64,000 nt of DNA from Vreelandella maris (GTDB taxonomy: Bacteria > Pseudomonadota > Gammaproteobacteria > Pseudomonadales > Halomonadaceae). Every line of letters starts with the position of its first letter. The first letter of the stretch is position 1. Shown here piece by piece: positions 8,187 through 16,853 of this stretch. The notes below the pieces were generated by a model. It worked only from the letters and a program-made list of their open reading frames with translations. It searched no databases and was not told the origin of the DNA. The stretch spans positions 1 through 64,000 of the forward strand of contig NZ_JABWCV010000010.1 of the NCBI RefSeq assembly GCF_013371085.1. Reading direction: 5' to 3'. The position numbers were made by a program, and so were the translations under genes.

Positions 8187-9428
8187 ATGCGCGAACAAGG
8201 CAGAACACGGCGCTTGATGGGCTTGGGCGCACGAACTGGTGGGGCGTTGCTGAAAACCCGCTTAGGTGGCCAGGCGGATTGGCGCGCCCTGGGGGAAGCG
8301 TTGTTTGAAGGGCTTTCCGAACTGAAAGGCCCGGCCATGAAGCTTGCGCAAATCATGTCTCAATGGGATGACCTGCTGCCGCCTGATCTTGCGGAGGAGC
8401 TAGCTCGCCTTCAGCGCCAGGCCGACCCTATGCCGTGGCCGCGTATCCGTGAAGCGTTGGTACTTCAGTACGGTGACATCGACCACTATTTCAGTGAGAT
8501 TGAGGAGCGCCCCTTTGCCAGCGCTTCCATGGGGCAGGTGCACCGGGCAATTACCCACGAAGGCGAAACGATTGTGCTCAAAGTGCAGTACCCCGGCCTT
8601 GCCGAAGTACTGGAGAGCGATTTGATTCAGGTGCGGCGCATTATGCGTTTAGGCCGCTGGTTTAAAGTGCCCCAGGCGCGGCTGGATGCGCTGTTTGATG
8701 AGCTCGCTGAAAGCCTGCGTGGGGAGTTGGATTATTACGTCGAAGCCGCCGCGTTGGCCCGCTACCGTGAACGCTATCAGGATGATCCCCGGCTGGTGAT
8801 CCCCGAGCCGCTACCAGCGTTTTCCGGCCAACATGTGTTGGCAATGCGCTATGTCCAAGGCACGCCGCTGCGAGAACTGGCAGACGCCGATGATGCCACC
8901 CGCCAGGGCATTGCCCAGACATTGGCAGACTGGATTACTCAGGAGCTGTTTACCTACGGCGAACTTCACGCCGACCCGCACGCCGGTAACTTCGCTGCAG
9001 ACGCCCAAGGGCGACTGGTTATTTATGATTTAGGTGCCGTCATCGCCGTGCCGGAGACGCGCATCAAAGCAATGATGCAACTGCTTGATGCCACCTTGAA
9101 GTACGACCCCATGGGCATGGATGAGGCGCTGATGCAAATGGGTGGACGTCAGGGGCAGGGCGCGCCGCTGGCGCTGTATCGTGAATCGGCGGAGTGTATC
9201 GCGCCGCTGTTCGCACCGGGTGAGCAGGATTTCAGCGATGTGCGTGTTCACCGCCGTTTACGCGAGCTCACGCCGAAAGTGTGGGCGGCGATGGACCGTC
9301 TGCAGCCGCCTGCGGATACGTTGTTGCTGTCGCGTGCGCTCAATGGTCACTACTGGAATCTGGTACGTTTAGGCGCGCGGCTGGATATGCATGAGCGCAC
9401 ACGTCCACTGCTTGAGTGGGCGCATTAA
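8187..9428 (+). CDS. ABC1/UbiB-family atypical kinase
   Basis: 413-residue member of the ABC1/AarF/UbiB (COQ8-like) family of atypical kinases. It shows the alanine-rich loop ASASMGQVHRA, the catalytic-loop region GELHADPHAGNF and metal-binding YDLGAV. The N-terminal KxGQ signature reads KLAQ (alanine for glycine). No C-terminal membrane helices are obvious, unlike canonical UbiB. AAGGGG at 8174-8179 supports the ATG at 8187 rather than the upstream in-frame codon at 8151. Family members support ubiquinone biosynthesis or lipid homeostasis through ATPase activity; the actual role here is not determined by context. It is divergent from topB. Confidence 0.85.
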   Translation: MREQGRTRRLMGLGARTGGALLKTRLGGQADWRALGEALFEGLSELKGPAMKLAQIMSQWDDLLPPDLAEELARLQRQADPMPWPRIREALVLQYGDIDHYFSEIEERPFASASMGQVHRAITHEGETIVLKVQYPGLAEVLESDLIQVRRIMRLGRWFKVPQARLDALFDELAESLRGELDYYVEAAALARYRERYQDDPRLVIPEPLPAFSGQHVLAMRYVQGTPLRELADADDATRQGIAQTLADWITQELFTYGELHADPHAGNFAADAQGRLVIYDLGAVIAVPETRIKAMMQLLDATLKYDPMGMDEALMQMGGRQGQGAPLALYRESAECIAPLFAPGEQDFSDVRVHRRLRELTPKVWAAMDRLQPPADTLLLSRALNGHYWNLVRLGARLDMHERTRPLLEWAH

Positions 9429-9505
9429 CGATAAACCGATTGCCGCTGCGATGGTGTCAGCCTTCGTGATAAACTATGTCGCCTTTAAACACAGTGGAGA
9501 TGGCA

Positions 9506-11323
9506 ATGCTGGCGGTATGGGTCGATCAGCTGCTGGGGTTTGCCTCTGGGGCACTCTCGGCAATCAGGCAGCAAGAGCATTATCCCGATTTCATGACCTG
9601 GGTGCGCGCCAAGGGCGCGGACGCCTTTGAAGGCGATGTGGCCATGGCACAGGCGCTGGCGCCGGTGTTGTGGTCACAAACCCCGCTGGAGCGGCTTAGC
9701 TTTGCCTGCGAGCCACTTGCCACGCCGGGGCGCAACGAGCCGTGCTGGTGCGACTCAGGACGCAAATTTAAGCAGTGCTGCTACAAAGTCGAGTTTCCCA
9801 CCGACATCCCCGATCAGATGATGTGGATGCTCTCGCTGCGTGAGTGGAAGGGCGCTACCCTGAAAGCGGCGCTGGATAGCCAGCAGGCACCGGCGCAAGC
9901 GCTGCTAGAAGCGGGCCTTATTGCGGCTGAAAGCGGCCAGACCGGTCGCGCCATGCAGATTCTAGAGTCACTGTTTGATGGCAGCGACTGGTCACGGCTG
10001 CCCGAACAGGCTGACCCCGCGTTTGAAATCCTGCTGGATATTTATCAAGAGCGCGGTTTTACCCGCAAGCGTGCCGATCTGCTCGACGATGTCATGGAGC
10101 GCGGCCCGCTGTTCCTGCGCGGCGTCGCTCTCGAACGCCTGTGCCTGATGCACCTGGATAATGATGATTTAGACAGCGCCCGGGGTGCCTTTGTAAAAGC
10201 CCAACAGGCGCTGCCCGATTCGCCGACGTTGGCTTACATCGAAGCCATGCTGCTGCTACATGAAGGCCACGAGCAGGAAGCCAAGGAGCGCGCCAACTTC
10301 TGGTATCGCCGCCTGGTTCGCCAGGGCGAACTGGACGAAGACCAGCTGGATTTCCTGGCTGCTCTGGCGGAAAACCCCGGGGCAACGCTTGCCGACCAAC
10401 TGCTCAGTGCAGAAGAAGACTTGGCCACACCGCTGGTGTCGCTTCAGGCGTTGCTGGCAGCGTTGCCTACCGCGCCGAAAATCGATATTCAGGCTGACCC
10501 TGAAAGTGGTCGGTTGCTGTATAACACCAGCGCCCGCGAAGCGACGTTGTTTGCCGCTTGGCATGAGCAGTTTCAGGTGCTGGTGGATGAAGACGTGGCG
10601 CTGGGTTTCCGCGATGACCCCTGGGGCAATGCGGTTGAATGGATGTCGGCGCTGTGCGCACATCCAGAATGGCTGGATGCCCCGCAGGTGGTGCAAGATT
10701 TAACGTTGGCACTCACCAGCCGTTTTGGCAGCCTGCCGTGGATGGCACCTAGCCTGCTGGAGCCGTTGGCACTGCGTCTTTCACGCTGGATGGAACAGGC
10801 CCGCGCCGAGGGTGACGGCAACCTGTGTTGGGACGATGCTGACAATGCCATGCTACTGCGCACCGGCCTGGCGCTGGTGGTCGGTATGGAGCGTGGCGCG
10901 CGCCAGCACTCTCGCGAGCTGGCCGAAGAGCTATTGCTGATCGACCAGGAAGATAGCTTGGGGCTGCGTGAGTTGGTGTTAGATCAACTGCTGCGCGACG
11001 ACCGTAACGAAGAAGCGCTGGCGCTGGCCGAAGATAATGACGACGACGGCTCGCTGGTGCTGGGGTTGCTGATGGGCAAGACCTTGGCGCTCTATCGGTT
11101 AGAGCAGCGCGAAGCCGCTGAAACGGCGCTTAGTGATGTGCTTGGTCATAACCGCTACGCGCTAGAGCTGATCTGCGCCGAAAACCCGCGGCCTTCCATG
11201 CCCCACCCAGATGGCCAGGTTGACCCCGGCTCCCGGGCTGAAGCATGGCAGTACCGCACGCTGATGCGCGACCAGTGGCGCACGACGCCGGGCGCCCTGG
11301 ATTGGCTTGAATCACACCGCTAG
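9506..11323 (+). CDS. SEC-C motif protein with TPR-like helical repeats
   Basis: About 605 residues. The only recognisable domain is a SEC-C zinc motif near residue 80, PGRNEPCWCDSGRKFKQCC, with four metal-binding cysteines; the same motif occurs at the SecA C-terminus and in many otherwise unrelated proteins. The rest is alpha-helical and rich in Leu/Ala/Glu, with TPR-like segments such as ALLEAGLIAAESGQTGRAMQILE and AFVKAQQALPDSPTLAYIEAMLLLHEG. A GTGGAG at 9494-9499 fits the ATG at 9506 (spacing 6) better than the upstream ATG at 9476. The function is unknown; a scaffold or chaperone-like role is a guess only. Confidence 0.8.
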   Translation: MLAVWVDQLLGFASGALSAIRQQEHYPDFMTWVRAKGADAFEGDVAMAQALAPVLWSQTPLERLSFACEPLATPGRNEPCWCDSGRKFKQCCYKVEFPTDIPDQMMWMLSLREWKGATLKAALDSQQAPAQALLEAGLIAAESGQTGRAMQILESLFDGSDWSRLPEQADPAFEILLDIYQERGFTRKRADLLDDVMERGPLFLRGVALERLCLMHLDNDDLDSARGAFVKAQQALPDSPTLAYIEAMLLLHEGHEQEAKERANFWYRRLVRQGELDEDQLDFLAALAENPGATLADQLLSAEEDLATPLVSLQALLAALPTAPKIDIQADPESGRLLYNTSAREATLFAAWHEQFQVLVDEDVALGFRDDPWGNAVEWMSALCAHPEWLDAPQVVQDLTLALTSRFGSLPWMAPSLLEPLALRLSRWMEQARAEGDGNLCWDDADNAMLLRTGLALVVGMERGARQHSRELAEELLLIDQEDSLGLRELVLDQLLRDDRNEEALALAEDNDDDGSLVLGLLMGKTLALYRLEQREAAETALSDVLGHNRYALELICAENPRPSMPHPDGQVDPGSRAEAWQYRTLMRDQWRTTPGALDWLESHR

Positions 11324-11358
11324 CCCAAATATTCACTCGTCTAAGTCTTCAAGCCTGT

Positions 11359-12720
11359 TTAAGCAGGCTTGGGGGTAGGCACTAACTGCTTGTCGCGGTT
11401 GATCCAGATGGCAAGCACAATGGCGGGCACGCCGAGTAGAGTGGCGATGACAAAGAAGCTCGGGTAGCCCTCGGCAGTAACCACGAGCCCGCCAAAACCG
11501 CTCAAGAATTTCCCCGGTAGCGTCATCAGCGATGAGAAAAGCGCATACTGCGTCGCGGTATAAGCGCGTGAAGTGAGGCTGGAAAGAAAGGCGATAAACA
11601 CCGCACTGGCCAACCCGTTGGCGAGGTTGTCGCCGATAATCGTGACGACCAACATAGGTAGTTGATTACCCACCACCGCAAGCGCCGCAAACAGCAGGTT
11701 GGTCACCATGACCAACCCCGCCCCGAAGATTAGCAGCGGGCCGATGCCGTAACGCACCACCAGCAGCCCGCCTAGAATCCCGCCAGTAATACTCATCGCG
11801 ATACCAAAGATATTGGTTACGTTAGCAATTTCCGCCAGCGAAAAGCCCAAATCGATATAGAGCGGATTGGCCATAGAGGCCATGGCCAAATCGCTGATTC
11901 TAAACACTGCAATAAACACCAAAATCCATAGCGCTTTTACCCCATAGCGGCTAAAAAAGTCGGTAAAGGGGCAGACTAACGCGCCAATGCTCCAGGCGCC
12001 CATACGGCGTAAAAATTTGGGCTTACCGCGGCTGGCGCGAATGAATGCACGTACCTTGGGTTCGTGAATAAGCTGAATAGAGAGCGAAGCCCGTTTGGGT
12101 TCCGGGCGCAGCAGTACGGTCAGCACGCCAATGCTCATCAGTGCTGCCATGCTGAGATACGCAACATCCCAAGAGGCGGATGCCGCGATATAAAGCGCCC
12201 CTGCGCCAGCGGCAAGCAGGCCTCCGCGGTAGCCAATAATATAGGTCGAGGCCATTGCTGCCTGGACGTTATCATCCGCGGATTCGATCCGATAGGCGTC
12301 GATGGCAATATCTTGCGTCGCTGAGCCAAAGGCAACCAGCAGTGCAAAGAGGGCCACCCAACCGAGATTGCCGACCGGGCTTACACCGGCGAGCCCCACC
12401 AGCCCGGCGGCAATCATCCCTTGCGCTAATAGCATCCAACCGCGGCGCTGGCCAAAAACGCGGGTCATCAACGGTAGCGCTAACCGGTCAACGACCGGGG
12501 CCCAGAAAAACTTGATCGAGTAGAGCATGCCGATCCAGGCAAAAAAGCCGATCGCCGCAACTTCCACGCCATCGCTGCGTAGCCAGGCGGAGAGCGTCGA
12601 AAACACCAACAGAAAAGGCAGCCCTGCAGAAAACCCCAGAAACAGCATGGTGATAACGGGCGCACGACAATAAATCGCCAGCGCAGCAAGCCAACTGCGC
12701 TGGGGGGGGGGGCTTAACAT
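11359..12720 (-). CDS. ampG: AmpG-type MFS permease (muropeptide transporter)
   Basis: 453-residue polytopic MFS protein with 12 or more predicted helices and the AmpG-like features FLGFSAGLPFLLVFSTLSAWLR, FFWAPVVDRL, GSATQDIAIDAYRIE and FTDFFSRYG. AmpG imports anhydromuropeptides from the periplasm for cell-wall recycling and indirectly controls beta-lactamase induction. The first codons, ATG TTA AGC CCC CCC CCC CAG, contain an 11-base C run, so strand slippage would shift the frame after codon 3. It converges with the SEC-C gene and is divergent from the FKBP gene. Family call is confident; substrate is inferred from homology. Confidence 0.88.
   Translation of the reverse strand: MLSPPPQRSWLAALAIYCRAPVITMLFLGFSAGLPFLLVFSTLSAWLRSDGVEVAAIGFFAWIGMLYSIKFFWAPVVDRLALPLMTRVFGQRRGWMLLAQGMIAAGLVGLAGVSPVGNLGWVALFALLVAFGSATQDIAIDAYRIESADDNVQAAMASTYIIGYRGGLLAAGAGALYIAASASWDVAYLSMAALMSIGVLTVLLRPEPKRASLSIQLIHEPKVRAFIRASRGKPKFLRRMGAWSIGALVCPFTDFFSRYGVKALWILVFIAVFRISDLAMASMANPLYIDLGFSLAEIANVTNIFGIAMSITGGILGGLLVVRYGIGPLLIFGAGLVMVTNLLFAALAVVGNQLPMLVVTIIGDNLANGLASAVFIAFLSSLTSRAYTATQYALFSSLMTLPGKFLSGFGGLVVTAEGYPSFFVIATLLGVPAIVLAIWINRDKQLVPTPKPA
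12702..12712 (-). repeat. C11 homopolymer at the 5' end of ampG
   Basis: Eleven consecutive G on the + strand (C on the coding strand) in codons 3-7 of ampG, encoding S-P-P-P-Q. Such tracts near a start codon are the typical substrate of slipped-strand mispairing; they are also typical sites of sequencing length error. Confidence 0.9.
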
Positions 12721-12817
12721 TAAGCGCTACTCCTGGAAAGACGTTAGCAATGGCCAAGTGATAAACTGAGGCAGTGTTCGATTACAAAGCCGACAGCTTA
12801 CCGGAGAGGAGTTTTCC

Positions 12818-13336
12818 ATGTCGATTACGGCGCATCAGGTAGTTACCTTGCACTATGTTCTTAGCGACGTGCTCAACGATAGCAGCAAGCAGGTATTGGA
12901 TGACTCCCAGGCGCGCAATAAGCCGCTGGAGTATCTTCACGGCCACGACAATATTGTGCCGGGGCTGGAAAATGCCCTAGCGGGCCAAGCGGTTGGCGCC
13001 GAGCTAAGCGTTCAACTGATGCCTGCCGATGCCTATGGTTTACGCAACGAGGCGTTGATCCAGGAGGTCAGCCGTGGCTCCTTTGGCAATGCGGAATTGA
13101 CCCCTGGCAGCCGTTTTCAAACCGAAGGCGAAGCCGGTCCGCAAATTGTCACCGTGCTGGAAGTGGAGGGCGACCGTGTCACTGTGGATACCAACCATCC
13201 GCTTGCCGGGCGCACGCTTAACTATCAGGTAACGATTCTGGACGTACGCGACGCCACCCGTGCAGAGCTTGCCAAAGGCCACCCGTTACCGCCGGGCACT
13301 GAGCACAGCAAGGTTGAAGACCGTAAAGTTTTATAG
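12818..13336 (+). CDS. FKBP-type peptidyl-prolyl isomerase (SlyD-like)
   Basis: 172-residue FKBP of the SlyD type: VVTLHYVLSDVLNDSSKQVLDDS, then PLEYLHGHDNIVPGLENALAGQAVGAE at the active site, with the insert-in-flap domain containing PADAYGLRNEALIQEV. It lacks the histidine- and cysteine-rich C-terminal metal-binding tail of E. coli SlyD, ending instead in EHSKVEDRKVL, so nickel handling is unlikely. GGAGAGGAG lies just before the ATG. It acts as a cytoplasmic prolyl isomerase and chaperone. It is divergent from ampG and followed by a short membrane-protein gene. Confidence 0.9.
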   Translation: MSITAHQVVTLHYVLSDVLNDSSKQVLDDSQARNKPLEYLHGHDNIVPGLENALAGQAVGAELSVQLMPADAYGLRNEALIQEVSRGSFGNAELTPGSRFQTEGEAGPQIVTVLEVEGDRVTVDTNHPLAGRTLNYQVTILDVRDATRAELAKGHPLPPGTEHSKVEDRKVL

Positions 13337-13489
13337 CGTGGTTGCGCTGCTATGAACGCCCAAAAATTGACTAGTATCAATTTCATATTCAACCGCGTAC
13401 TCCCGCCACTCGCAACTTGACCTAGGTCAGCATTCTCCCACCGATGAGTGACTAGTATGAACGCATACATCACGGCGGGAGGATTCACC

Positions 13490-13612
13490 ATGTATTGGGA
13501 TGACACAGTTGTTTTCGGATTGGTCACCGTCGCTTTGGTTATCGCTTTTATGGTGGGTTGGGTCGGCTTCGTGATTCGCGATCATCTGCGTAAGGATGAA
13601 CGCAAAAAATAG
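13490..13612 (+). CDS. 40-residue single-helix membrane protein
   Basis: Short reading frame with a strong Shine-Dalgarno (GGGAGGA around 13477-13483). The product starts MYWDDTVVFGL, has one hydrophobic helix (about residues 7-29) and ends in the basic, charged tail RDHLRKDERKK, giving an N-out/C-in topology by the positive-inside rule. It resembles the short single-helix families of proteobacteria (for example DUF3149-like proteins), but family membership cannot be confirmed by eye. A rho-independent terminator follows at 13676. Confidence 0.6.
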   Translation: MYWDDTVVFGLVTVALVIAFMVGWVGFVIRDHLRKDERKK

Positions 13613-13675
13613 CCGACCTGCCTTGCGTCAACGTTGTCAGGGGAGGGGGTTTACTAGCTTAGTGAGCCTCTTGTT

Positions 13676-13704
13676 GCCAGCCCACAGTGGGCTGGCTTTT
13701 TTTT
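13676..13704 (+). terminator. Rho-independent terminator
   Basis: Perfect 9-bp stem GCCAGCCCA / TGGGCTGGC with a 3-nt loop followed by eight T. It ends the transcript of the small membrane protein gene and separates it from the c-di-GMP block. Confidence 0.9.
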
Positions 13705-13814
13705 ACGTTCCATATTCATCGTGAGTTGAAATTATATAGTCTGCGTTGAAAAGCAAAGCTAGGCGGGCTCTGGTAAAGTTCGTTGAAAGGATTAATACAT
13801 CAGGAAGCTATGCC

Positions 13815-14315
13815 ATGAACGCAGTTGCCTTACAATGCAGTCCATGGGTTCGTGCACGTGGTCTATTAGCGTGCGTGTTAATTAGCACTAGCGTCTTATT
13901 GCCTACAGCTGTTTTTGCGCAAGCATTGGATGTTATCAATGGCGATGTCACTCAGAAGATCGCCATAAGTGATTTACGCGCTAACTCCGATACCACTTTT
14001 ACACTTTACGACCCTTACCAGGGGCGCGATGTAGAAATGCAGGGCGTAGCGTTTCAAGATTTTTTGATTGATCAGTTTGGTGAAGTACCGCCAGCGCTGC
14101 ACTTCACCGCCTGGGATGACTACGAAGTGACCCTTGAAGGGTGGGACGACCCCACCTGGTATTTAATTACCTCAGAAGATGGTGCCCCGTTAACCATTCG
14201 TACACGAGGTCCCGTGCGGCTGGTAGAGCGAGACTATAGTGGCCGCGATGTCGCGAACCTGCGGGATTTCAATGACTGGATCTGGATGATTCGTAGCATA
14301 GAGGCGAAGTGGTGA
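13815..14315 (+). CDS. Periplasmic SUOX-fold (molybdopterin-domain-like) protein lacking Cys
   Basis: 166-residue exported protein. The start at ATG 13815 gives a classical signal peptide (RGLLACVLISTSVLLPTAVFAQ) and AGGAAG lies in front. The mature part resembles a reduced sulfite-oxidase-type molybdopterin-binding domain: ISDLRAN..TFTLYDPYQGRDVEMQGVAFQDFLIDQFG, then TLEGWDDPTWYLIT and the C-terminal RDFNDWIWMIRSIEAKW. It contains no cysteine after the signal peptide, so it cannot ligate Moco in the usual way. The stop overlaps the start of the following diguanylate cyclase gene, so the two are translationally coupled. A ligand-sensing partner of the cyclase is the most economical reading, but is inference. 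Confidence 0.75.
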   Translation: MNAVALQCSPWVRARGLLACVLISTSVLLPTAVFAQALDVINGDVTQKIAISDLRANSDTTFTLYDPYQGRDVEMQGVAFQDFLIDQFGEVPPALHFTAWDDYEVTLEGWDDPTWYLITSEDGAPLTIRTRGPVRLVERDYSGRDVANLRDFNDWIWMIRSIEAKW

Positions 14316-15460
14316 TATCCAAAGCCAAGCCTGCGGTGGCGCCATCCATTCAACCACGCCCTTTAGCTCGCCAGCCTCGCTATGTCACATGGCTGTCGCT
14401 GAGCGTGATGAGCTTTTTGGCGCTGATGGTGCTGATTGTTTATGAGTCGCGCTGGGTTTACCCAGAAATACAGGCCTATTTTAGCCAGACGGGCAATTTG
14501 ACCGGTCAGCAACTGGCCACCCGTTCGCGGGTTTACTTACAAAATGCCCAATCCGAGCTGCTAGCCGACCAGCCTGAGCAGGAAGCTTTCGCTGCGGCTA
14601 TCACCGACATTGAGCTCTCTTACGGCTTATCCGATATGCATGTTTATCGGCATCAGTATGAGTGCACGGAGCCAAGCCTGAGAATTTTAAACCGTGTATT
14701 AGCACGGTTAGAGGTGGCCGAAATTGATCGAGTCGGCGCGGTAGGCGAGTTGTTTGGGCCAATACAGTGCCTTACCCACATTGAGATGGATCAGTTAGAC
14801 CAGCGTGGTGCGGCGATCAATGATTTCTCCGTAAGCACTCGCCAACATAACCAAGTACTGACGTATTCCAGCCTATTGATCTTCGTGATGGGGCTGGTGT
14901 TTTGGTGGCTTCATGAGCGCCAGTTACGGCGCACCGATCATGCAACGCAAGAGACTTTCGAGTGGATGCAGCGCGCGATGCGTGACCCACTTACTGGAAT
15001 CGGCAATCGCAGCGCTTTGCATCAAGATGTGTTGGCAAAGCAGCATCAGTCGCTGGGGCTGATTCTGATCGATATCGACTTTTTTAAACAGTACAACGAT
15101 GCCTACGGGCACCCGCAAGGCGATACCCTGCTGCGCCAGCTGGCCACCTTGATTGGTGAAACGCTTAATGATGAAGCGCAGCTCTACCGCTTGGGAGGCG
15201 ATGAGTTTGCGGCACTCCTTCGCTGCCCCGATACTGAAACGCTAAAGAGCTACTGCTGTCAGTTAATTGAAGGGATTCGCGCAGCTGACTTTGCGCACCC
15301 CGCCCATCCAGATAAAAAAGGCGTTACCTTCAGTGTCGGTGGGAGCCGTTTTATGGCCGACGAAGCAACGTTTGCCTACGCCTACGAAGCCGCCGATAAA
15401 GCGCTCTACCGGGTGAAAGCAGCAGGACGTGATGGTTGGCAGGTTACTGAAGACGCATAA
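14309..15460 (+). CDS. Membrane diguanylate cyclase with periplasmic sensor region
   Basis: 383 residues. Transmembrane helices at ~28-47 and ~185-200 flank a ~135-residue periplasmic segment; the C-terminal GGDEF domain has an intact RLGGDEF motif at ~294-300 and DPLTGIGNRSAL at its start, so it should make c-di-GMP. The RxxD inhibitory site is absent (the aligned position reads NDEA), implying no product inhibition by the canonical route. The gene begins at GTG 14309 (or GTG 14312) inside the end of the SUOX-like gene. The 3' end overlaps the convergent truncated haemoglobin gene by 17 bp. The periplasmic domain presumably reports the state of the upstream protein. Confidence 0.88.
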   Translation: MVISKAKPAVAPSIQPRPLARQPRYVTWLSLSVMSFLALMVLIVYESRWVYPEIQAYFSQTGNLTGQQLATRSRVYLQNAQSELLADQPEQEAFAAAITDIELSYGLSDMHVYRHQYECTEPSLRILNRVLARLEVAEIDRVGAVGELFGPIQCLTHIEMDQLDQRGAAINDFSVSTRQHNQVLTYSSLLIFVMGLVFWWLHERQLRRTDHATQETFEWMQRAMRDPLTGIGNRSALHQDVLAKQHQSLGLILIDIDFFKQYNDAYGHPQGDTLLRQLATLIGETLNDEAQLYRLGGDEFAALLRCPDTETLKSYCCQLIEGIRAADFAHPAHPDKKGVTFSVGGSRFMADEATFAYAYEAADKALYRVKAAGRDGWQVTEDA

Positions 15461-15878
15461 TTTCTGCATACAGGGGCGCGAGCCTCCCCAGCAGTTCATT
15501 GCGTGCGCCAAGAGTAACATCTTCCTCCTCCATCGCCGCGTCGAGGTGCTCCACTACACGATTAAAATGTACGTTCGTCACTCCCATATGCTGGTGGGCA
15601 CGATCCATCGGCGGGCCTTCGTAGCGGCAGGGGCCGTCGCTGATATCGCATAGCTGACTAGCCAGCGATTCAGCAAATAAATCGATATTCGTGTTTGCAA
15701 AAAACACCACCACCTCGGCATCATCCGCAATCCGGTATAAGAGGTTTTCAACCACTGCGTCGATCGTAGGCTGCCCTCCCAGGCGCTCGTAGAGCGTCGC
15801 TTGGTTGCGATTGTGTGCACAGCTGGCCAGAGAGAGGGTGATGGTCGTCAACATCAAAGCCATTAAATAGCGGCGCAT
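15444..15878 (-). CDS. Lipoprotein truncated haemoglobin (group 1-like)
   Basis: 144 residues. A lipoprotein signal with lipobox LASC (mature N-terminus Cys-Ala-His) precedes a globin domain: YERLGGQPTIDAVVENLLYRI, then VVVFFANTN, and the proximal-histidine region MDRAHQHMGVTNVHFNRVV. Truncated haemoglobins bind O2 or NO and are usually cytoplasmic; a lipid-anchored periplasmic form is less common. The gene lies between two c-di-GMP signalling units, overlaps the cyclase 3' end, and is 63 bp downstream of the DUF3034 gene on the same strand, so it may be the last gene of that operon. Confidence 0.85.
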   Translation of the reverse strand: MRRYLMALMLTTITLSLASCAHNRNQATLYERLGGQPTIDAVVENLLYRIADDAEVVVFFANTNIDLFAESLASQLCDISDGPCRYEGPPMDRAHQHMGVTNVHFNRVVEHLDAAMEEEDVTLGARNELLGRLAPLYAEIMRLQ

Positions 15879-15941
15879 TGTTATGTCCTTTTGGATGAGC
15901 TCTCGCAGTGAACTTAAAGCAGTAAAATTAAAGCAGTGAAC

Positions 15942-16841
15942 TTAAAAAGCGGCCTGGAGTGAAAGGTACCCGCCGCGCTGGGAAGGCAGGCCAGCAATGT
16001 CGCCTAAATCCAGCCAAGCACCTGTGAGCGATAGATGCTTATTGAAGAAGTAGGCACTGTAAAGACTTTGCCAGTCATCCTCTCTCGCCTCGCTTAGGTT
16101 ATCGGGTTTCTGACGATACTCAGCGCCAATAATCCAGCGGGGAGTGACAAACAGCCCCACGCTACCCTCGGCTAGCCACGAGCGGCCATCTTGGTTGCCA
16201 CCAAAACCGAGTAGGCCTCCCTGGTTGGCATCGGTATTGCGCAGTGTTGCGTTGAGCAGCACGTTGCGGCCCGCAACTGCACTAAACAGCAGTTTGCTGG
16301 CGCTGAGATAAATATCGGTACCGTGCGTTTCGTCGGCACCCAGGGCGGTGGGGGTGGTGCCGTCGACTAGCCGTTTGTGCTGTAACCCAACGCTCCAAAT
16401 ACCCCAGGGGTGATAAAGCACATCGCCCAGTAAACGTACTTTAGCGCCGTAAATATCTTGGCCCAGTTCGCCGCCCAGCGTGTCTAAATCAAGCGTTTGA
16501 CGCGCGACAGAGACTTCAGCTCGATCGTAAATATTCAGACTGGCGCCGGTTACCGTCAGCCGGTAATCATCCACCCAGGCGCGGGTAGCGGCGGCGGTAA
16601 CGCCTACTTCGTGCTCGCTTGCCGTGCTAGCAAGCACCGCCCAGGGGGATAAACCTCCCCCCGCTGCGCCTTCAATGGCACTCACCCCGCCGGTACCTAA
16701 AATACGGCTGCCAGCATGGCTAGGCATGACGGCTATCGCCAGACTAAAGATGAAGCAGGCAACAAAGAAACGACAAAGTAAGGCCTTCGATAAGGTGCTG
16801 AGCGAAGCTAAATGCATTGGCACGGTGTAGCGTAACGTCAT
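15942..16841 (-). CDS. DUF3034-family outer-membrane-like protein
   Basis: 299 residues with an N-terminal signal sequence ending near MPSHAGS. The family hallmark GTGGVSAIEGAAGGGLSPWAVL follows, and the remainder alternates in a pattern typical of beta-barrels, ending with aromatic YLSLQAAF. It is located directly behind the GGDEF/EAL gene (12 bp) in the three-gene operon with the cupredoxin-like protein. The function of DUF3034 is not established; the strand pattern suggests an outer-membrane protein. Confidence 0.8.
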   Translation of the reverse strand: MTLRYTVPMHLASLSTLSKALLCRFFVACFIFSLAIAVMPSHAGSRILGTGGVSAIEGAAGGGLSPWAVLASTASEHEVGVTAAATRAWVDDYRLTVTGASLNIYDRAEVSVARQTLDLDTLGGELGQDIYGAKVRLLGDVLYHPWGIWSVGLQHKRLVDGTTPTALGADETHGTDIYLSASKLLFSAVAGRNVLLNATLRNTDANQGGLLGFGGNQDGRSWLAEGSVGLFVTPRWIIGAEYRQKPDNLSEAREDDWQSLYSAYFFNKHLSLTGAWLDLGDIAGLPSQRGGYLSLQAAF

Positions 16842-16853
16842 GGGGTTCTCTAT

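Noticed and set aside
7978..8232. N-terminal extension of topB
   Set aside because: The TOPRIM motif MRLIIAEKPSL must be at the N-terminus; the extension is low-similarity and spans the divergent promoter region.
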